Below are positions 49,741-60,723 of a DNA stretch of 64,000 nt, one piece after another. Positions within the stretch are counted from its first letter, which is position 1; each line of letters begins with the position of its first letter. The notes below the pieces were generated by a model, which was not told where the DNA came from, searched no databases, and saw nothing but the letters and a program-made list of their open reading frames with translations. The stretch is taken from assembly GCF_002933315.1 (NCBI RefSeq), contig NZ_PDKT01000001.1, forward strand, positions 62,001-126,000, written 5' to 3'. The stretch is from Candidatus Pantoea edessiphila (GTDB lineage Bacteria > Pseudomonadota > Gammaproteobacteria > Enterobacterales > Enterobacteriaceae). The position numbers and the translations under genes are program-made.

Positions 49741-50529
49741 ATGTTTATTGTTGATTCACACTGTCATCTTAACTTATTAAATTATAGAAAAAACCATCAT
49801 GATATTGATGATGTTATAGCAAAAGCAGTAGCGCGTGATGTAAAATTTATATTAACTGTAGCAACTGATTTATCAGATTTTGTTAATTTAAAAAAATTTA
49901 TTAGTAATCGTAGAAATATTGCACTATCATGCGGAGTACATCCACTTAATAAACCAGAGTCTTATAATATAGAAGATCTTTACTCTCTTGCTGCAGATGC
50001 TCAAGTAGTCGCATTAGGTGAAACTGGATTAGATTATCATTATAATAAAGATAATAAAATAAACCAACAAATTTCCTTTAGAAATCATATTATTGCAGGA
50101 ATTGCTTTAAAAAAACCAATCATTGTTCATATGAGAAATGCTTTCAAAGATACTTTGAATATTTTAAAAGAAGAAAAAAGTGAATCTTGTAGCGGTGTAT
50201 TGCATTGTTTTAGTGAAAATCAAAGTGCAGCACGTAAGTTATTAGATATGGGATTTTATATTTCTTTTTCTGGTATAATTACTTTCAATAAAATAAAAGA
50301 TTTTGATAGAGTTATAAATTATGTTCCACTTGATAGAATTTTACTAGAAACCGATTCCCCATATCTTACACCAGTACCATATCGTGGTCAAGAAAATCAG
50401 CCAGCATATACTAGAGATATTGCTCAATATATTGCTATAATAAAAAATATAGATATAGAAATCCTATCAGAAATAACTACTAATAACTTTTCAAAACTAT
50501 TTCGCATACCCAAGCTGAACTTAATTTAA
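49741..50529 (+). CDS. ycfH: YcfH, TatD-family metal-dependent hydrolase
   Basis: TIM-barrel metallohydrolase of the TatD DNase family; relatives act on DNA ends. 262 aa versus 265 in E. coli. Metal ligands: DSHCHLN near 5-11, GETGLDYH near 92-99, HMRNA near 130-134, LHCFSEN near 155-161 and ETDSPYL near 204-210. Third gene of tmk-holB-ycfH, conserved in many enterobacteria, sometimes with a functional tie to the replication operon. Confidence 0.94.
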   Translation: MFIVDSHCHLNLLNYRKNHHDIDDVIAKAVARDVKFILTVATDLSDFVNLKKFISNRRNIALSCGVHPLNKPESYNIEDLYSLAADAQVVALGETGLDYHYNKDNKINQQISFRNHIIAGIALKKPIIVHMRNAFKDTLNILKEEKSESCSGVLHCFSENQSAARKLLDMGFYISFSGIITFNKIKDFDRVINYVPLDRILLETDSPYLTPVPYRGQENQPAYTRDIAQYIAIIKNIDIEILSEITTNNFSKLFRIPKLNLI

Positions 50530-50591
50530 AAAATTCATCAATCCTCTTTAGTTGTCTATAAAATAGATTTATATTGTAGGAGTTCTAAATT

Positions 50592-52028
50592 ATGTTGAAA
50601 AATGCTTTTGCTAACTTACAAAAAATTGGTAAATCACTTATGTTACCAATATCAGTATTACCAATTGCAGGAATCTTATTAGGTTTAGGATCAGCTAATT
50701 TTAGCTTATTACCTAATACAATGTCACATGTGATGGCAGAAGCTGGTGAGTCAGTTTTTTCTAATATGCCGTTAATTTTTGCAATAGGCATAGCACTAGG
50801 TTTTACCAATAATGATGGAGTATCAGCTTTAGCTGCGGTTATATCTTATAGTATAATGGTAAAAACAATGCTGACAGTATCTTCATTAATGTTATGTGAT
50901 ACTGTACAACACATTGAAATCAAACATCTTACTGATACTGGTGTTTTAGGGGGTATTATTATTGGGTTTTTAGTATCATATATGTTTAATACATTTTATC
51001 GTATTACATTGCCAGAATATTTAGGTTTTTTTAATGGTAAGCGTTTCGTACCAATTATTTCTGGATTATCTGCAATTATTATAGGGTTATTTCTGTCTAT
51101 TATTTGGCCACCTATAGGATTTACAATTGAAAATTTTTCAGAATGGGCAGCTTACCAAAATCCTATAATTGCTTTTGGTATCTACGGATTAGTTGAGCGT
51201 ATTTTAATGCCATTAGGTTTGCATCATATATGGAATGTTCCTTTTCAAATGCAAATTGGTGAGTTTGTTACTAAATCCGGACAAATATTTCATGGTGATA
51301 TTCCAAGATATATGGCTGGAGATTTAACTGCAGGTAAATTATCTGGTGGATTTATATTTAAAATGTTTGGATTGCCAGCAGCTGCACTTGCAATTTGGCA
51401 TACAACTAAACCTGAAAATAGCGCAAAAATAGGCGGTATTATGGTTACAGCAATGTTAACTTCTTTCTTAACTGGTATTACTGAGCCTATTGAATTTTCT
51501 TTTATGTTTGTTGCTCCTGTTCTTTATATTATCCATTCAATTTTAGCTGGCTTAGCTTTTCCTATATGTATTTTATTTGATATGCGCAATGGAACTAGTT
51601 TTTCACATGGTTTGATTGATTTTATTATTTTAAGTGGACATGGTAGTAAAATTTGGTTATTTCCAATAGTTGGAACTATATATTTTTTAATTTATTATTT
51701 ATTATTTCGTTTTTTAATTATTAAATTTGATTTTAAAACACCAGGACGTGAGAAATTAACTAAACACCAGTCATCATTGACTGATAATGAAATAGCAAGA
51801 AAGTTAATTATAGCTTTTGGTGGTAAAGAAAATATTACAAATCTTGATGCTTGTATTACTCGTCTTCGAGTAAAAGTAATTGATATAAATAAGGTAAATA
51901 AAATAGAACTGGAAAACCTTGGTGCAAAAGGTATTGTTATATCTGGATCTGGTATTCAAGTGATTTTTGGTACCAAATCTGGTAATCTTAAAACCGATAT
52001 AGACGATTATATTAAATTATATAGTTAA
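50592..52028 (+). CDS. ptsG: PtsG, glucose-specific PTS enzyme IICB
   Basis: Imports and phosphorylates glucose. 478 aa versus 477 in E. coli. The IIC membrane domain runs to about 385 with [15 protein letters not shown] and [13 protein letters not shown] landmarks; the linker KTPGRE near 389-394 leads to the IIB domain whose phosphocysteine is in [11 protein letters not shown] near 419-429. AGGAG precedes the ATG. It needs Crr (IIA), PtsH and PtsI from elsewhere. A sugar importer this intact suggests glucose is a main host-supplied carbon source; that is inference. Confidence 0.96.
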   Translation: MLKNAFANLQKIGKSLMLPISVLPIAGILLGLGSANFSLLPNTMSHVMAEAGESVFSNMPLIFAIGIALGFTNNDGVSALAAVISYSIMVKTMLTVSSLMLCDTVQHIEIKHLTDTGVLGGIIIGFLVSYMFNTFYRITLPEYLGFFNGKRFVPIISGLSAIIIGLFLSIIWPPIGFTIENFSEWAAYQNPIIAFGIYGLVERILMPLGLHHIWNVPFQMQIGEFVTKSGQIFHGDIPRYMAGDLTAGKLSGGFIFKMFGLPAAALAIWHTTKPENSAKIGGIMVTAMLTSFLTGITEPIEFSFMFVAPVLYIIHSILAGLAFPICILFDMRNGTSFSHGLIDFIILSGHGSKIWLFPIVGTIYFLIYYLLFRFLIIKFDFKTPGREKLTKHQSSLTDNEIARKLIIAFGGKENITNLDACITRLRVKVIDINKVNKIELENLGAKGIVISGSGIQVIFGTKSGNLKTDIDDYIKLYS

Positions 52029-52064
52029 TAAAAAATTTAAATTATTTTATATAAGGAATGATTT

Positions 52065-52409
52065 ATGATTGAAGAAACTATTTTTAGTAAAATTATTAAG
52101 CATGAAACTTCTGCAGATGTATTATATCAAGATGAACTAGTAACAGCATTTCGTGATATTTTTCCTAAAGCACCAGTTCATATTCTTATTGTTCCTAATA
52201 TATTAATTTCAACTGTAAATGAAGTTAAATATGAACATGAACAAATATTAGGTAGAATGTTTACTGTAGCAGCTAAAATTGCAATAGAAGAAAACATTAA
52301 AGATGACGGTTACAGACTTGTTGTAAACTGTAATAAAAATGCTGGACAAGAAATTTACCATATTCATATGCATTTGTTAGGAGGCACATTACTAGGTCCT
52401 ATGTTATAG
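52065..52409 (+). CDS. hinT: HinT, HIT-family purine nucleoside phosphoramidase
   Basis: Hydrolyses AMP-lysine-type phosphoramidates; E. coli HinT links to growth on alanine and on salts. 114 aa versus 119, lacking only the last five residues. The catalytic histidine triad is in [10 protein letters not shown] near 98-107. AGGA lies 8 nt before the ATG. Converges with mfd; spacer contains a 20-bp tandem duplication. Confidence 0.94.
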   Translation: MIEETIFSKIIKHETSADVLYQDELVTAFRDIFPKAPVHILIVPNILISTVNEVKYEHEQILGRMFTVAAKIAIEENIKDDGYRLVVNCNKNAGQEIYHIHMHLLGGTLLGPML

Positions 52410-52560
52410 TATAATGTGTTTAATTAACTTAAAATTAAATAGATTATTTAATAATTTATTTACAATATACTTATAATTATGAAAGAAAGTTTTTAAAAAT
52501 CAAAGAATAATTGTGTAATATAATATTAAGTTTATTACATTAAGAGTAATTGCATATATT

Positions 52561-52600
52561 TTAAACAACAGATGACTTTATTAAACAACGGACGACTTTT
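52561..52600. repeat. Two-copy 20-bp tandem duplication
   Basis: 52561-52580 and 52581-52600 are two head-to-tail 20-bp units with the core TTAAACAAC, differing at three positions (A/G, T/C and the last base). The second copy abuts the mfd stop codon at 52601. It is in the 3' flank of mfd on the minus strand. Probably slippage; no function evident. Confidence 0.85.
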
Positions 52601-55600
52601 TTAATATTTTAAACTATTAATGAAATTTTTTATCCATTTTATTCTTGAGTTTTGTTCCTTTATGCCATCACGAAAATAAAATCTCAATTTTGTATTTCCT
52701 TCTAACTTCCATTTATTTGGTTCTTTTTGTATTAGATTAACTAATTTTAAAGTATTGATATTATTTTTTGCTAAAAAATTAATATATCCTCCTCTATCAC
52801 CCATTTTTATCTTACATAAACCTAATTGATGAGCTTGTAATCGCAACGATGCAATATCAAATAAATTATTTGTTGAATCAGGTAATAAACCAAAATTATT
52901 GATTATATCATTTTTTATTTCTTCTAACTCATATTCATTTTTAGCTCTTGCAATTTTCTTATAGATAGATAAACGCATACTTGTATTTTCAATGAATTTA
53001 TCTGGAATAAGAGATGGTATTTGAAGTTCTATTTCAATATTATTATTTAATAGATTTTCTAGTGAAAGATTATTATTTTTAAGATCATTAATAGAATTCT
53101 CTAATAATTCTGTATAAAGTGATAAGCCAAGTGTTTCTATTTGACCACTTTGTTTTTCGCCAAGTAATTCGCCTGATCCACGAATTTCTAAATCATTTGT
53201 TGATACTGTAAAACCAGTACCTAGCTCCTTTAAAGATTCAATTACTTCAAATCTTTTTTTTGCTTCTTTAGTAATTTTTTTATTTGGCGTTAATAACCAA
53301 GCATATGCTTGGTAGTGTAAACGTCCAACCCTACCTCGTAATTGGTATAGTTGAGCCAAACCAAAATGGTCAGCTTGTTCAATAATAATTGTATTAGCAT
53401 TAGGAATATCAATACCACTTTCAATTATAGTGGTACATACTAGTATATTGAAATGTCCATAATAAAAATTTTTCATTACTTTTTTTAGATCATATTCATG
53501 CATTTGTCCATGAGCAATAGCTACATTAGCTTCTGGTACTAATTGATTTATATAATTTGCTATCTTTTCAATATCACTAATTTTATTATGTAAATAATAT
53601 ACCTGACCACCTCTAGAAATCTCACGTAAAATTACTTCACGTATTATTGAGTAATTAAATTCAGTTATAAAAACTTTAACAGGCAAACGATGATCAGGTG
53701 GAGTAGTAATAATAGAAATATCTCGTATACCCGTAATTGCCATATATAATGTACGTGGTATTGGTGTTGCTGTTAATGTTACTATATCAATATTGTTGTA
53801 TCTTGCTTTAATTTGTTCTTTTTGAAATACTCCAAATCGATGTTCTTCATCAATAATTAGCAATCCTAAATTTTTCCATTTGATATTTTTATTTAATAAT
53901 TTATGAGTACCTATTACAATATCTAACTCACCTTTTTTTATTTTTTCTAAAATTTGTTCTTGATCTTTAAAATTTTTAAAATCAGATAGTATCTCAATCT
54001 TAATTGACCAAGAACTAAATCTATTTTTAAAATTTTCATAATGTTGTTGTGCTAAAATAGTAGTTGGCACAAGAATGGAAACTTGTTTGTTATTTTCAAT
54101 AGCGATAAATGCAGAGTGCATTGCTACTTCAGTTTTACCAAAACCTGCATCGCCACATATTAGTCTATCCATTGCTATAGGTTGACACATATCTCCTAAT
54201 ATATCATTTATAGCTTTTTGTTGATCTAAAGTAATATTAAATGGAAAATCATTACAAAATGATTTATATCTTTGTTTATTATATTTAAAACAATAACCAA
54301 TATTTAATTTTCTATTACAATAAATATCCAAAAGTTCTGCAGCAACATCATGAATTTTTTCAATAGCTTTTTTTCTTGAGCGCAACCAATTATCACTACC
54401 TAATTTATGAAGTGTTACATTATCACTAGAATGACCTGTGTAGCAGTTAATTAAATGAAGAGATGTTACTGGTACATAAAGCTTAGTATCATTAGCATAA
54501 ATCAGAATCAAATATTCAGAATTAATACCATTAGTTTCAATAGTTGTTAAACCCATATAAAGACCTATGCCATGTTCTAAATGGACTACAGGTTGACCAT
54601 AATTTATCTTTTCAGTTTTAAAAAAAGATTTAGCTATGTTTAATGTCTTCCATTGTATTTTATCATTATCATAAATATTAAAATTATCATTATTTAATAT
54701 ATCTCTTTCGCAGATAAAAGCCCTATTATTACTAATATCTATAAAACCATTACTAATTTTACTGATTATTAAGGTAAATTTATTATTAAATAATAAATTA
54801 TAATCTTTGATAAAAGATGGATTTAATTTTATATATGTTAGTAATTTTTGAATTTTCTTTTGATTGATTTTATCCTTAACACAAAATGTTATATAACCAT
54901 TAAATTTTTTAATAAATTGATCTAAACGTTCCAGTGATATTTTCTTATCTCCTTTTTCAGTTAATATTAATGAAGGTAGTGATTTATAACCTAAGTTAAT
55001 ATTATTTTCTTTTTTAGGTAATGTTGTATTAGTTATTTTTATTTGAGGCAATTTATTGAATTGATTTAATAAATAATTAGGATTTATCCATAAATAGTTT
55101 GGATGTAATAAGTATTTATTAAAGATAGCACTATTGTCATAGTGTCTATGTATTTTATTCCAAAAATTTAAAGCACTTTCTTGTAAATTGCTGTGGTGAA
55201 TAATTATAGTATTATTTGAAAGATAATTAAATAAAGTAGACAAAGGTTGATCAAAAAACAATGGGTACCAATATTCAATACCAGAAGGTATAATGCCTCT
55301 ACTAATATTAGTATATATATAATTCTTCTCTAGAGGAGTATTAAAAAATTTTTCCCAATTTTTACAAAAAAGTTTTAAAGAATTTTTATTAATAGGTAAT
55401 TCATGTTTAGGAAACAGATTAATTTCTGATACTTTATCGATAATTTTTTGTTGATTAAAACTTATCTTGCATATATTATTTACATAATTATCAATTAAAT
55501 CAATTCTATATAGTTGATTGTGACCTATAGGAAATAAATTAATAAAGCTATCGTTTTTAAAATTAAATTCACCTTGTTCAATTATTTGATTAACATATTT

Positions 55601-56050
55601 GTAACCAAATTGCTCCAATTTTTCTTTTAAGTAACAATCAGATAATTTTTTTCCTTGCTTTATTAATAAGGTATTCTTAAATAAAGAATAACTTGGACAA
55701 ATACGTTGCATCAGTGTTGTTATTGATACAATTAATATACCATGTTTTAACTTAGGTAATTTATAAAGTGTTGAAATTCTATCTGATATTACTTTTTGAC
55801 TGGGTGATGACTTACTATAAGGAACTGTTTCCCAATCAGGAAAATAATAAATTGGATGTTTACTAAACTGACTTATTTCATCAAATATTTTAAAAGCAAT
55901 TTTTGTGTCTTCGGTAACTATTAATACAAAACCAAAATGTTTTTCAATAATATTAGCATATTCTATTGCATATGAACCACCAACTAATTGACCAAAATAA
56001 TAAATATCACCTGCTTTTTTAGGTATAAACTGGTAATTTTTTTTAGACAT
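52601..56050 (-). CDS. mfd: Mfd, transcription-repair coupling factor
   Basis: Translocase that removes stalled RNA polymerase and recruits UvrA. 1149 aa versus 1148 in E. coli. The N-terminal UvrB-like region (about 1-340) is the most divergent part. The RNA-polymerase-interacting domain is near 470-540. The ATPase core is intact: Walker A CGDAGFGKTE near 616-625, DEEHRFG near 719-725, TATPIPRTL near 748-756, QLRGRVGRL near 887-895. The C-terminal domain is complete. Whether UvrA is present cannot be told from this window. Confidence 0.95.
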   Translation of the reverse strand: MSKKNYQFIPKKAGDIYYFGQLVGGSYAIEYANIIEKHFGFVLIVTEDTKIAFKIFDEISQFSKHPIYYFPDWETVPYSKSSPSQKVISDRISTLYKLPKLKHGILIVSITTLMQRICPSYSLFKNTLLIKQGKKLSDCYLKEKLEQFGYKYVNQIIEQGEFNFKNDSFINLFPIGHNQLYRIDLIDNYVNNICKISFNQQKIIDKVSEINLFPKHELPINKNSLKLFCKNWEKFFNTPLEKNYIYTNISRGIIPSGIEYWYPLFFDQPLSTLFNYLSNNTIIIHHSNLQESALNFWNKIHRHYDNSAIFNKYLLHPNYLWINPNYLLNQFNKLPQIKITNTTLPKKENNINLGYKSLPSLILTEKGDKKISLERLDQFIKKFNGYITFCVKDKINQKKIQKLLTYIKLNPSFIKDYNLLFNNKFTLIISKISNGFIDISNNRAFICERDILNNDNFNIYDNDKIQWKTLNIAKSFFKTEKINYGQPVVHLEHGIGLYMGLTTIETNGINSEYLILIYANDTKLYVPVTSLHLINCYTGHSSDNVTLHKLGSDNWLRSRKKAIEKIHDVAAELLDIYCNRKLNIGYCFKYNKQRYKSFCNDFPFNITLDQQKAINDILGDMCQPIAMDRLICGDAGFGKTEVAMHSAFIAIENNKQVSILVPTTILAQQHYENFKNRFSSWSIKIEILSDFKNFKDQEQILEKIKKGELDIVIGTHKLLNKNIKWKNLGLLIIDEEHRFGVFQKEQIKARYNNIDIVTLTATPIPRTLYMAITGIRDISIITTPPDHRLPVKVFITEFNYSIIREVILREISRGGQVYYLHNKISDIEKIANYINQLVPEANVAIAHGQMHEYDLKKVMKNFYYGHFNILVCTTIIESGIDIPNANTIIIEQADHFGLAQLYQLRGRVGRLHYQAYAWLLTPNKKITKEAKKRFEVIESLKELGTGFTVSTNDLEIRGSGELLGEKQSGQIETLGLSLYTELLENSINDLKNNNLSLENLLNNNIEIELQIPSLIPDKFIENTSMRLSIYKKIARAKNEYELEEIKNDIINNFGLLPDSTNNLFDIASLRLQAHQLGLCKIKMGDRGGYINFLAKNNINTLKLVNLIQKEPNKWKLEGNTKLRFYFRDGIKEQNSRIKWIKNFINSLKY

Positions 56051-56393
56051 AACAATCCGAAATCTTCTAATTTTTAATTTAGTATATTTGATTATTTAAT
56101 AATAATTTTTATATATTATATAATCTAGAATTGTAAAATATTTTTACTTGAAAAGTATAGTTTAAAACTACAAGCTATATTTAATATAACTTGATAAAGT
56201 TATATAATGTATTTATATTTCTAGATTAAAATTATGTCTTTTTAATTTTTTATTATAAAAACAGTATTAAAATAAATTTAAGTTTGGTTCCCAATTATAT
56301 ATACCATGTTTACTATTTTTAATAATAAAAAAATAAAAACTACATAAATTTTTAAGCAGAAATATAGTAAAAATTATTTTTTATTGATTATGT
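56051..56393. other. Intergenic, mfd promoter region (343 bp)
   Basis: A/T-rich DNA upstream of mfd on the minus strand and downstream of potD. No clear terminator after potD, no ORF. E. coli genes usually found between mfd and potD (such as lolCDE, nagK and cobB) are absent. Confidence 0.45.
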
Positions 56394-57440
56394 TTAATTA
56401 TCTGCTTTGAGTTTTTGAAACAAAGTTTCGTATTCTCTGCTAGCATTTCCTACATCATTTTGCCATTCGCCTTTTTTTATAAGGTCTACGGATGGATATA
56501 GTAATTTATCTCTAGTTATTTTTGTTGGTAAAAATTTTTTTGCTTCCCTATTTGCAGTCGGATATCCAATAGCTATAGCTACCTTAGCAGCAATTTCTGG
56601 TCGAAGTAAAAAATTAATTAGCTTTAAAGCACCTTCTTTATTTTTTGCATTTATTGGAATTGCAAGATTATCCATCCAAAAAATACCTCCCTCTTTAGGC
56701 CAAATTGTTTGTAATGGAGCACCAGCTTGACGTACTATATATGCAGAACCATTCCAAACCATTCCTAATGATATATCTCCTTCCATATAAGGATTGCCAG
56801 GATTGTCAGAATTAAATGCTAATACATTTGGCATGAGCTTCTTTAATTCTATATATGCAGATTTAATTTGTTTCATATTTGTAGTGTTACCTGAAATTCC
56901 TAGTTTACGTAATGCTATTTGAAATACTTCACGAGCATCATCAATTAATAGCAATTTATTTTTATATTTCGGTTTCCATAAATCAGACCAACTAGTAATG
57001 GTTTTAGGATCAATTTCAGAAGAATTCACTCCAATGATAGTAGCACCCCATATATACGGAATAGAATAATCATTATTAGGATCAAATGGTTTATTTAATA
57101 AGTTAGTATCTAGATTGTTAAAATTAGTTAATGCAACTTTATCAATTTTTTGCAACATATTTTCTTTGCGCATTTTGGCTACAAAATAGCTTGAAGGAAC
57201 TATTAGATCATAGGATCCACTTTTCCAAGTTTTTAGTTTGGAATACATAATTTCATTAGATTCATAAGTTGAATAAATAACTTTAATACCTGTTTCTTTA
57301 CTAAACTGTTCTAATAATCCTGATGGAACATATTCTGTCCAGTTATAAAAATATAAAACATTACTACTTCGTATTTCTGCATATACAATATTACAAACAA
57401 AGATTATTAAAGCAATAAATAATTTAATAAAACAACCCAA
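56394..57440 (-). CDS. potD: PotD, spermidine/putrescine-binding protein
   Basis: Periplasmic receptor of the PotABCD importer. 348 aa, the E. coli length. It uses a TTG start at 57440, with GGAG 9 nt upstream overlapping the potC stop. Signal peptide about 1-21 (IVYA/EI). Ligand residues are conserved: NWTEYVP near 34-40, DDAREVF near 167-173, WNGS near 228-231 and FWMDNLA near 253-259. The lobe structure and C-terminus are complete. Last gene of potA-B-C-D. Confidence 0.95.
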   Translation of the reverse strand: MGCFIKLFIALIIFVCNIVYAEIRSSNVLYFYNWTEYVPSGLLEQFSKETGIKVIYSTYESNEIMYSKLKTWKSGSYDLIVPSSYFVAKMRKENMLQKIDKVALTNFNNLDTNLLNKPFDPNNDYSIPYIWGATIIGVNSSEIDPKTITSWSDLWKPKYKNKLLLIDDAREVFQIALRKLGISGNTTNMKQIKSAYIELKKLMPNVLAFNSDNPGNPYMEGDISLGMVWNGSAYIVRQAGAPLQTIWPKEGGIFWMDNLAIPINAKNKEGALKLINFLLRPEIAAKVAIAIGYPTANREAKKFLPTKITRDKLLYPSVDLIKKGEWQNDVGNASREYETLFQKLKADN

Positions 57441-57452
57441 TATTATTATCTC

Positions 57453-58220
57453 CTATTTTTTAAGAAGTCTTAAATGGCTAATAGCTATTAATAATAAAGA
57501 TATTAATACTAAAATTACTGTGATTGCATTTACTTCTGGTGAAATTCCAACTTTAACCATTGAATAAATTTTTAATGGTAAAATTTCGAAATTAGGACTA
57601 GTAACAAAAGATGATACTATAACGTCATCCATAGATAAAGTAAAACTAAGTAACCATCCTGCAGATACTGCTGGTATAGCTAATGGTAATATTACTTTTT
57701 TTAAAATAATAATTTCATTAGCACCTAGATCTTTTGCAGCTTCAAATATACGAATATCAAAATTTTTTAACCATGAATAAATAGTAACTACTACAAAAGG
57801 AAGACAAAAAGTGATGTGAGAAATTAATAATGACCAAAAACCAAGAGGTATACCTAATAGCATAAACAATACTAATAAGGAAATTGCCATAACAATATCT
57901 GGTGACATCATTACAGTAAATAACATTCCATTAATAAATTGTTTACCGCAAAAATGATAACGATAAATGGCTAAAGCTGTTAAAGAACCTATAATAGTCG
58001 CTATGCTAGCAGAACATATTCCTATAATTAATGAATTTTGAGCAGCTTGAATTAAACTATCGTTATGCATTAATGTTTTATACCAATGTGTACTAAAACC
58101 TTGCCAATGTATACCAAATTTAGATATGTTAAATGAATTAGTAATTAAAATTAAGATAGGAATATAGAGCCAAGTGTAAATAATAGTCATAAAAATACCA
58201 CGTAAGTAATGTACCATCAT
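57453..58220 (-). CDS. potC: PotC, polyamine ABC transporter permease
   Basis: Inner-membrane permease of PotABCD with six hydrophobic helices. 255 aa versus 264; it ends after SHLRLLKK, lacking about 10 C-terminal residues. The EAA coupling motif EAAKDLGANEIIILKKVILP is near 160-179. Two ATGs (58220, 58217); the second matches the E. coli start best. potD begins 12 nt past its stop. Confidence 0.95.
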   Translation of the reverse strand: MMVHYLRGIFMTIIYTWLYIPILILITNSFNISKFGIHWQGFSTHWYKTLMHNDSLIQAAQNSLIIGICSASIATIIGSLTALAIYRYHFCGKQFINGMLFTVMMSPDIVMAISLLVLFMLLGIPLGFWSLLISHITFCLPFVVVTIYSWLKNFDIRIFEAAKDLGANEIIILKKVILPLAIPAVSAGWLLSFTLSMDDVIVSSFVTSPNFEILPLKIYSMVKVGISPEVNAITVILVLISLLLIAISHLRLLKK

Positions 58221-58234
58221 TTTAACTGCTCACC

Positions 58235-59080
58235 TTAGTGCTTTAATAAACGCATAGTACGCCAATAAATTAATAACATTATCCACATTAAAAATGTTAC
58301 TACTACACTTATACAGGCTCCAAATGGCCAATCTCTAATGTTAAGAAATTGATTCCTTATTATATTTCCAATAAGCAAATTTTTTGCGCCTCCCATTAAA
58401 TCTGATACATAAAACATACCCATAGCAGGAATTACTACCAATAAACATCCAGCAACTATTCCAGGCATACTCAACGGTAATACAATATAAAAAAAAGTTT
58501 GTATTTTATTTGCACCTAAATCATAAGCAGCTTCTAAACAAGTTTTATCTAATTTTTCTAAATTGGAATATATAGGTAATACCATAAATGGTAATAAAAT
58601 ATATACTAATCCTAATATTACAGCTTCAGGTTTATATATAATATGAAAAGGTCTATTAATTAGACCAAACCACATTAGAAAATTGTTTAGCCATCCCCTA
58701 GTGCTTAAAAAAATTTTTAAGCAATAAATTCGTACTAAAGAGTTAGTCCAAAACGGTACAATTAGTAAAAATAGCATTATTGGTTTCAGATGTAATGGTA
58801 ATTTAGTTAAATACCATGCAAATGGATATCCTAACAACAAGCAAAATATAGTAGCTATAACTGCTATATTTAAAGAATGTAATAATACCTTTATATATAA
58901 AGGATCTAATAATCGTATATAATTTTCAAATGTAAATTGAAAACTAATTAAATGATTATCATCACGCATTAAAAAACTAGTTATAAAGATCATTAAATTT
59001 GGTAAAAATATAAATACAATCAACCATCCAACTATTAACGATATGACTATTTTTTGAAGTTTATTAATCATCAATTTCAT
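58235..59080 (-). CDS. potB: PotB, polyamine ABC transporter permease
   Basis: Second membrane subunit of PotABCD. 281 aa versus 275 to 285 for E. coli depending on start. Conserved [17 protein letters not shown] near 106-122 and the EAA loop [20 protein letters not shown] near 184-203; [13 protein letters not shown] follows. The ATG at 59080 overlaps the end of potA by 17 bp; a second at 59071 still overlaps by 8. Coupled translation with potA is likely. Confidence 0.94.
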   Translation of the reverse strand: MKLMINKLQKIVISLIVGWLIVFIFLPNLMIFITSFLMRDDNHLISFQFTFENYIRLLDPLYIKVLLHSLNIAVIATIFCLLLGYPFAWYLTKLPLHLKPIMLFLLIVPFWTNSLVRIYCLKIFLSTRGWLNNFLMWFGLINRPFHIIYKPEAVILGLVYILLPFMVLPIYSNLEKLDKTCLEAAYDLGANKIQTFFYIVLPLSMPGIVAGCLLVVIPAMGMFYVSDLMGGAKNLLIGNIIRNQFLNIRDWPFGACISVVVTFLMWIMLLIYWRTMRLLKH

Positions 59081-60176
59081 ATGGTAAAACTACCTCCCAA
59101 CTCTTTACCCAATTAACAACCATTTTTTGATCTAAAAAATGATCAACATCTGGATCATCTTCATTAAAAAACTCACTTACAGTAATTAACTTACCGTTTT
59201 CTAGTTCTATAGTTGACTCTAGTGTCATACCCTTGTAATTTAACTCTCTTACATAACCAATTAACCCATCTACAGTATTGTTATGTGCTTCTTTAACACG
59301 TAAATCTTCTGGACGCAACATAACATGTAACCTATCACCTGTTTTAACAGGGAATGGACAGTAAATATCACATTCACAACCTTCGACTAGTGCACGTACA
59401 TAAGAATTTTTATCGCTTTTAATCACTTTTGTATCAAATACATTAATTTCTCCGATAAATCGTGCTACAAATAAATTTTTTGGTTTTTCATATATTTCTC
59501 GTGGTGTACCGTCTTGTTCAATCTTGCCATTACGCATTACCACAATACGATCAGACATTACAAGCGCTTCTTCTTGATCATGAGTAACAAAAATAAAAGT
59601 AATACCAAGTTTACGCTGCATTGCTTTAAGTTCATTTTGCATTTGTTTACGTAATTTATAATCTAAAGCTGATAAAGGTTCATCTAAAAGTAATACCTTT
59701 GGACGATTGATCACAGCTCTAGCAATAGCTACACGTTGTTGCTGTCCGCCAGAAAGTTGATGTGGATGACGTTTGCCAAAATGCTCTAGTTGTACCATGG
59801 TTAAAGCATCTTTAACACGTGTAATAATTTCATATGAAGGAGTTTTTTGCATACGTAAACCAAAAGCAACATTTTCAAATACAGACATATGTGGAAAGAG
59901 TGCATAACTTTGAAATACTGTATTAATATTACGTTCTTCAGCAGATGTATTAGTAATATTATTGTTATTAAGTAAAATATAGCCTTTATTAGCTTTTTCT
60001 AAACCAGCAATTAAACGTAATATAGTAGTTTTTCCGCAACCAGAAGGACCTAGAATGGTAATAAATTCACCGTTATAAATCGTTAAATTAAAATTATCAA
60101 TAATTAATTTATTATCAAAAGATTTACTAATATCAGATAGTATAACCAACGACTCTTTTATATTTTCTTTTGTCAT
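59064..60176 (-). CDS. potA: PotA, polyamine ABC transporter ATPase
   Basis: Cytoplasmic ATPase of PotABCD. 370 aa versus 378 in E. coli. Walker [10 protein letters not shown] near 43-51, Q-loop [10 protein letters not shown] near 88-97, signature LSGGQQQR near 141-148, Walker B VLLLDEP near 161-167 and switch histidine in THDQEE near 196-201. The C-terminal OB-type domain (about 250-365) is present. First gene of a compact four-gene operon; the promoter lies in the following 547-bp spacer. Confidence 0.96.
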   Translation of the reverse strand: MTKENIKESLVILSDISKSFDNKLIIDNFNLTIYNGEFITILGPSGCGKTTILRLIAGLEKANKGYILLNNNNITNTSAEERNINTVFQSYALFPHMSVFENVAFGLRMQKTPSYEIITRVKDALTMVQLEHFGKRHPHQLSGGQQQRVAIARAVINRPKVLLLDEPLSALDYKLRKQMQNELKAMQRKLGITFIFVTHDQEEALVMSDRIVVMRNGKIEQDGTPREIYEKPKNLFVARFIGEINVFDTKVIKSDKNSYVRALVEGCECDIYCPFPVKTGDRLHVMLRPEDLRVKEAHNNTVDGLIGYVRELNYKGMTLESTIELENGKLITVSEFFNEDDPDVDHFLDQKMVVNWVKSWEVVLPYEIDD

Positions 60177-60723
60177 TTTAGTCTCATTCTATTTAAAATT
60201 AATAAAGTAATAAATCAACTATTTAAAAATAATTAATGATATAAACAAGCAAAAATAAAAAAAACAACAAACTATTATTGTCTTATCTTGATATTTAAAG
60301 TTATTCTTACAATAAATACTATAATTAGTATAGTTAGATAAATTCAATTAAATTTATATTGTTTTTTTACTAATTTTGCAGTAAGTTAATTCATTTAATA
60401 AATATTAAAAAATATTAATGATAATAATAATTAATCATCTATTATTATGTAATTAAAGTAATTAAATTAGCAATGAAAGAGTATAAAAATAGGTAAATCA
60501 TTAGTTGTTTTTTAAAAAAAATAATTTTTGTGAAAATAATATTAATTAAAATAATTCAATTACATTATAATTAATAATTATATTTGTATTTATTTTTATA
60601 AAAATAAATATGAAGATCAATAAATTAAAAAAGACATGATTTTTTAATAATTATTAAATTAGTTTGAGATTTTGATTATTATATTTATTGAAAACATAAC
60701 AATATCTTGTACAAATCATTATT
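60177..60723. other. Intergenic, potA promoter region (547 bp)
   Basis: A/T-rich; upstream of potA and downstream of purB on the minus strand. A 24-bp A/T-only palindrome at 60587-60610 lies here but is near what chance allows. The E. coli phoPQ and pepT genes are not recognisable. Confidence 0.45.

Noticed and set aside
58279-58287. TTATCCACA, a perfect DnaA-box sequence
   Set aside because: It is a single box inside the potB coding region with no cluster, no A/T-unwinding array specific to it and no origin-type neighbours.
60587-60610. 24-bp perfect palindrome made only of A and T
   Set aside because: At this base composition an A/T-only palindrome of that length is within what one might expect once in 64 kb by chance.
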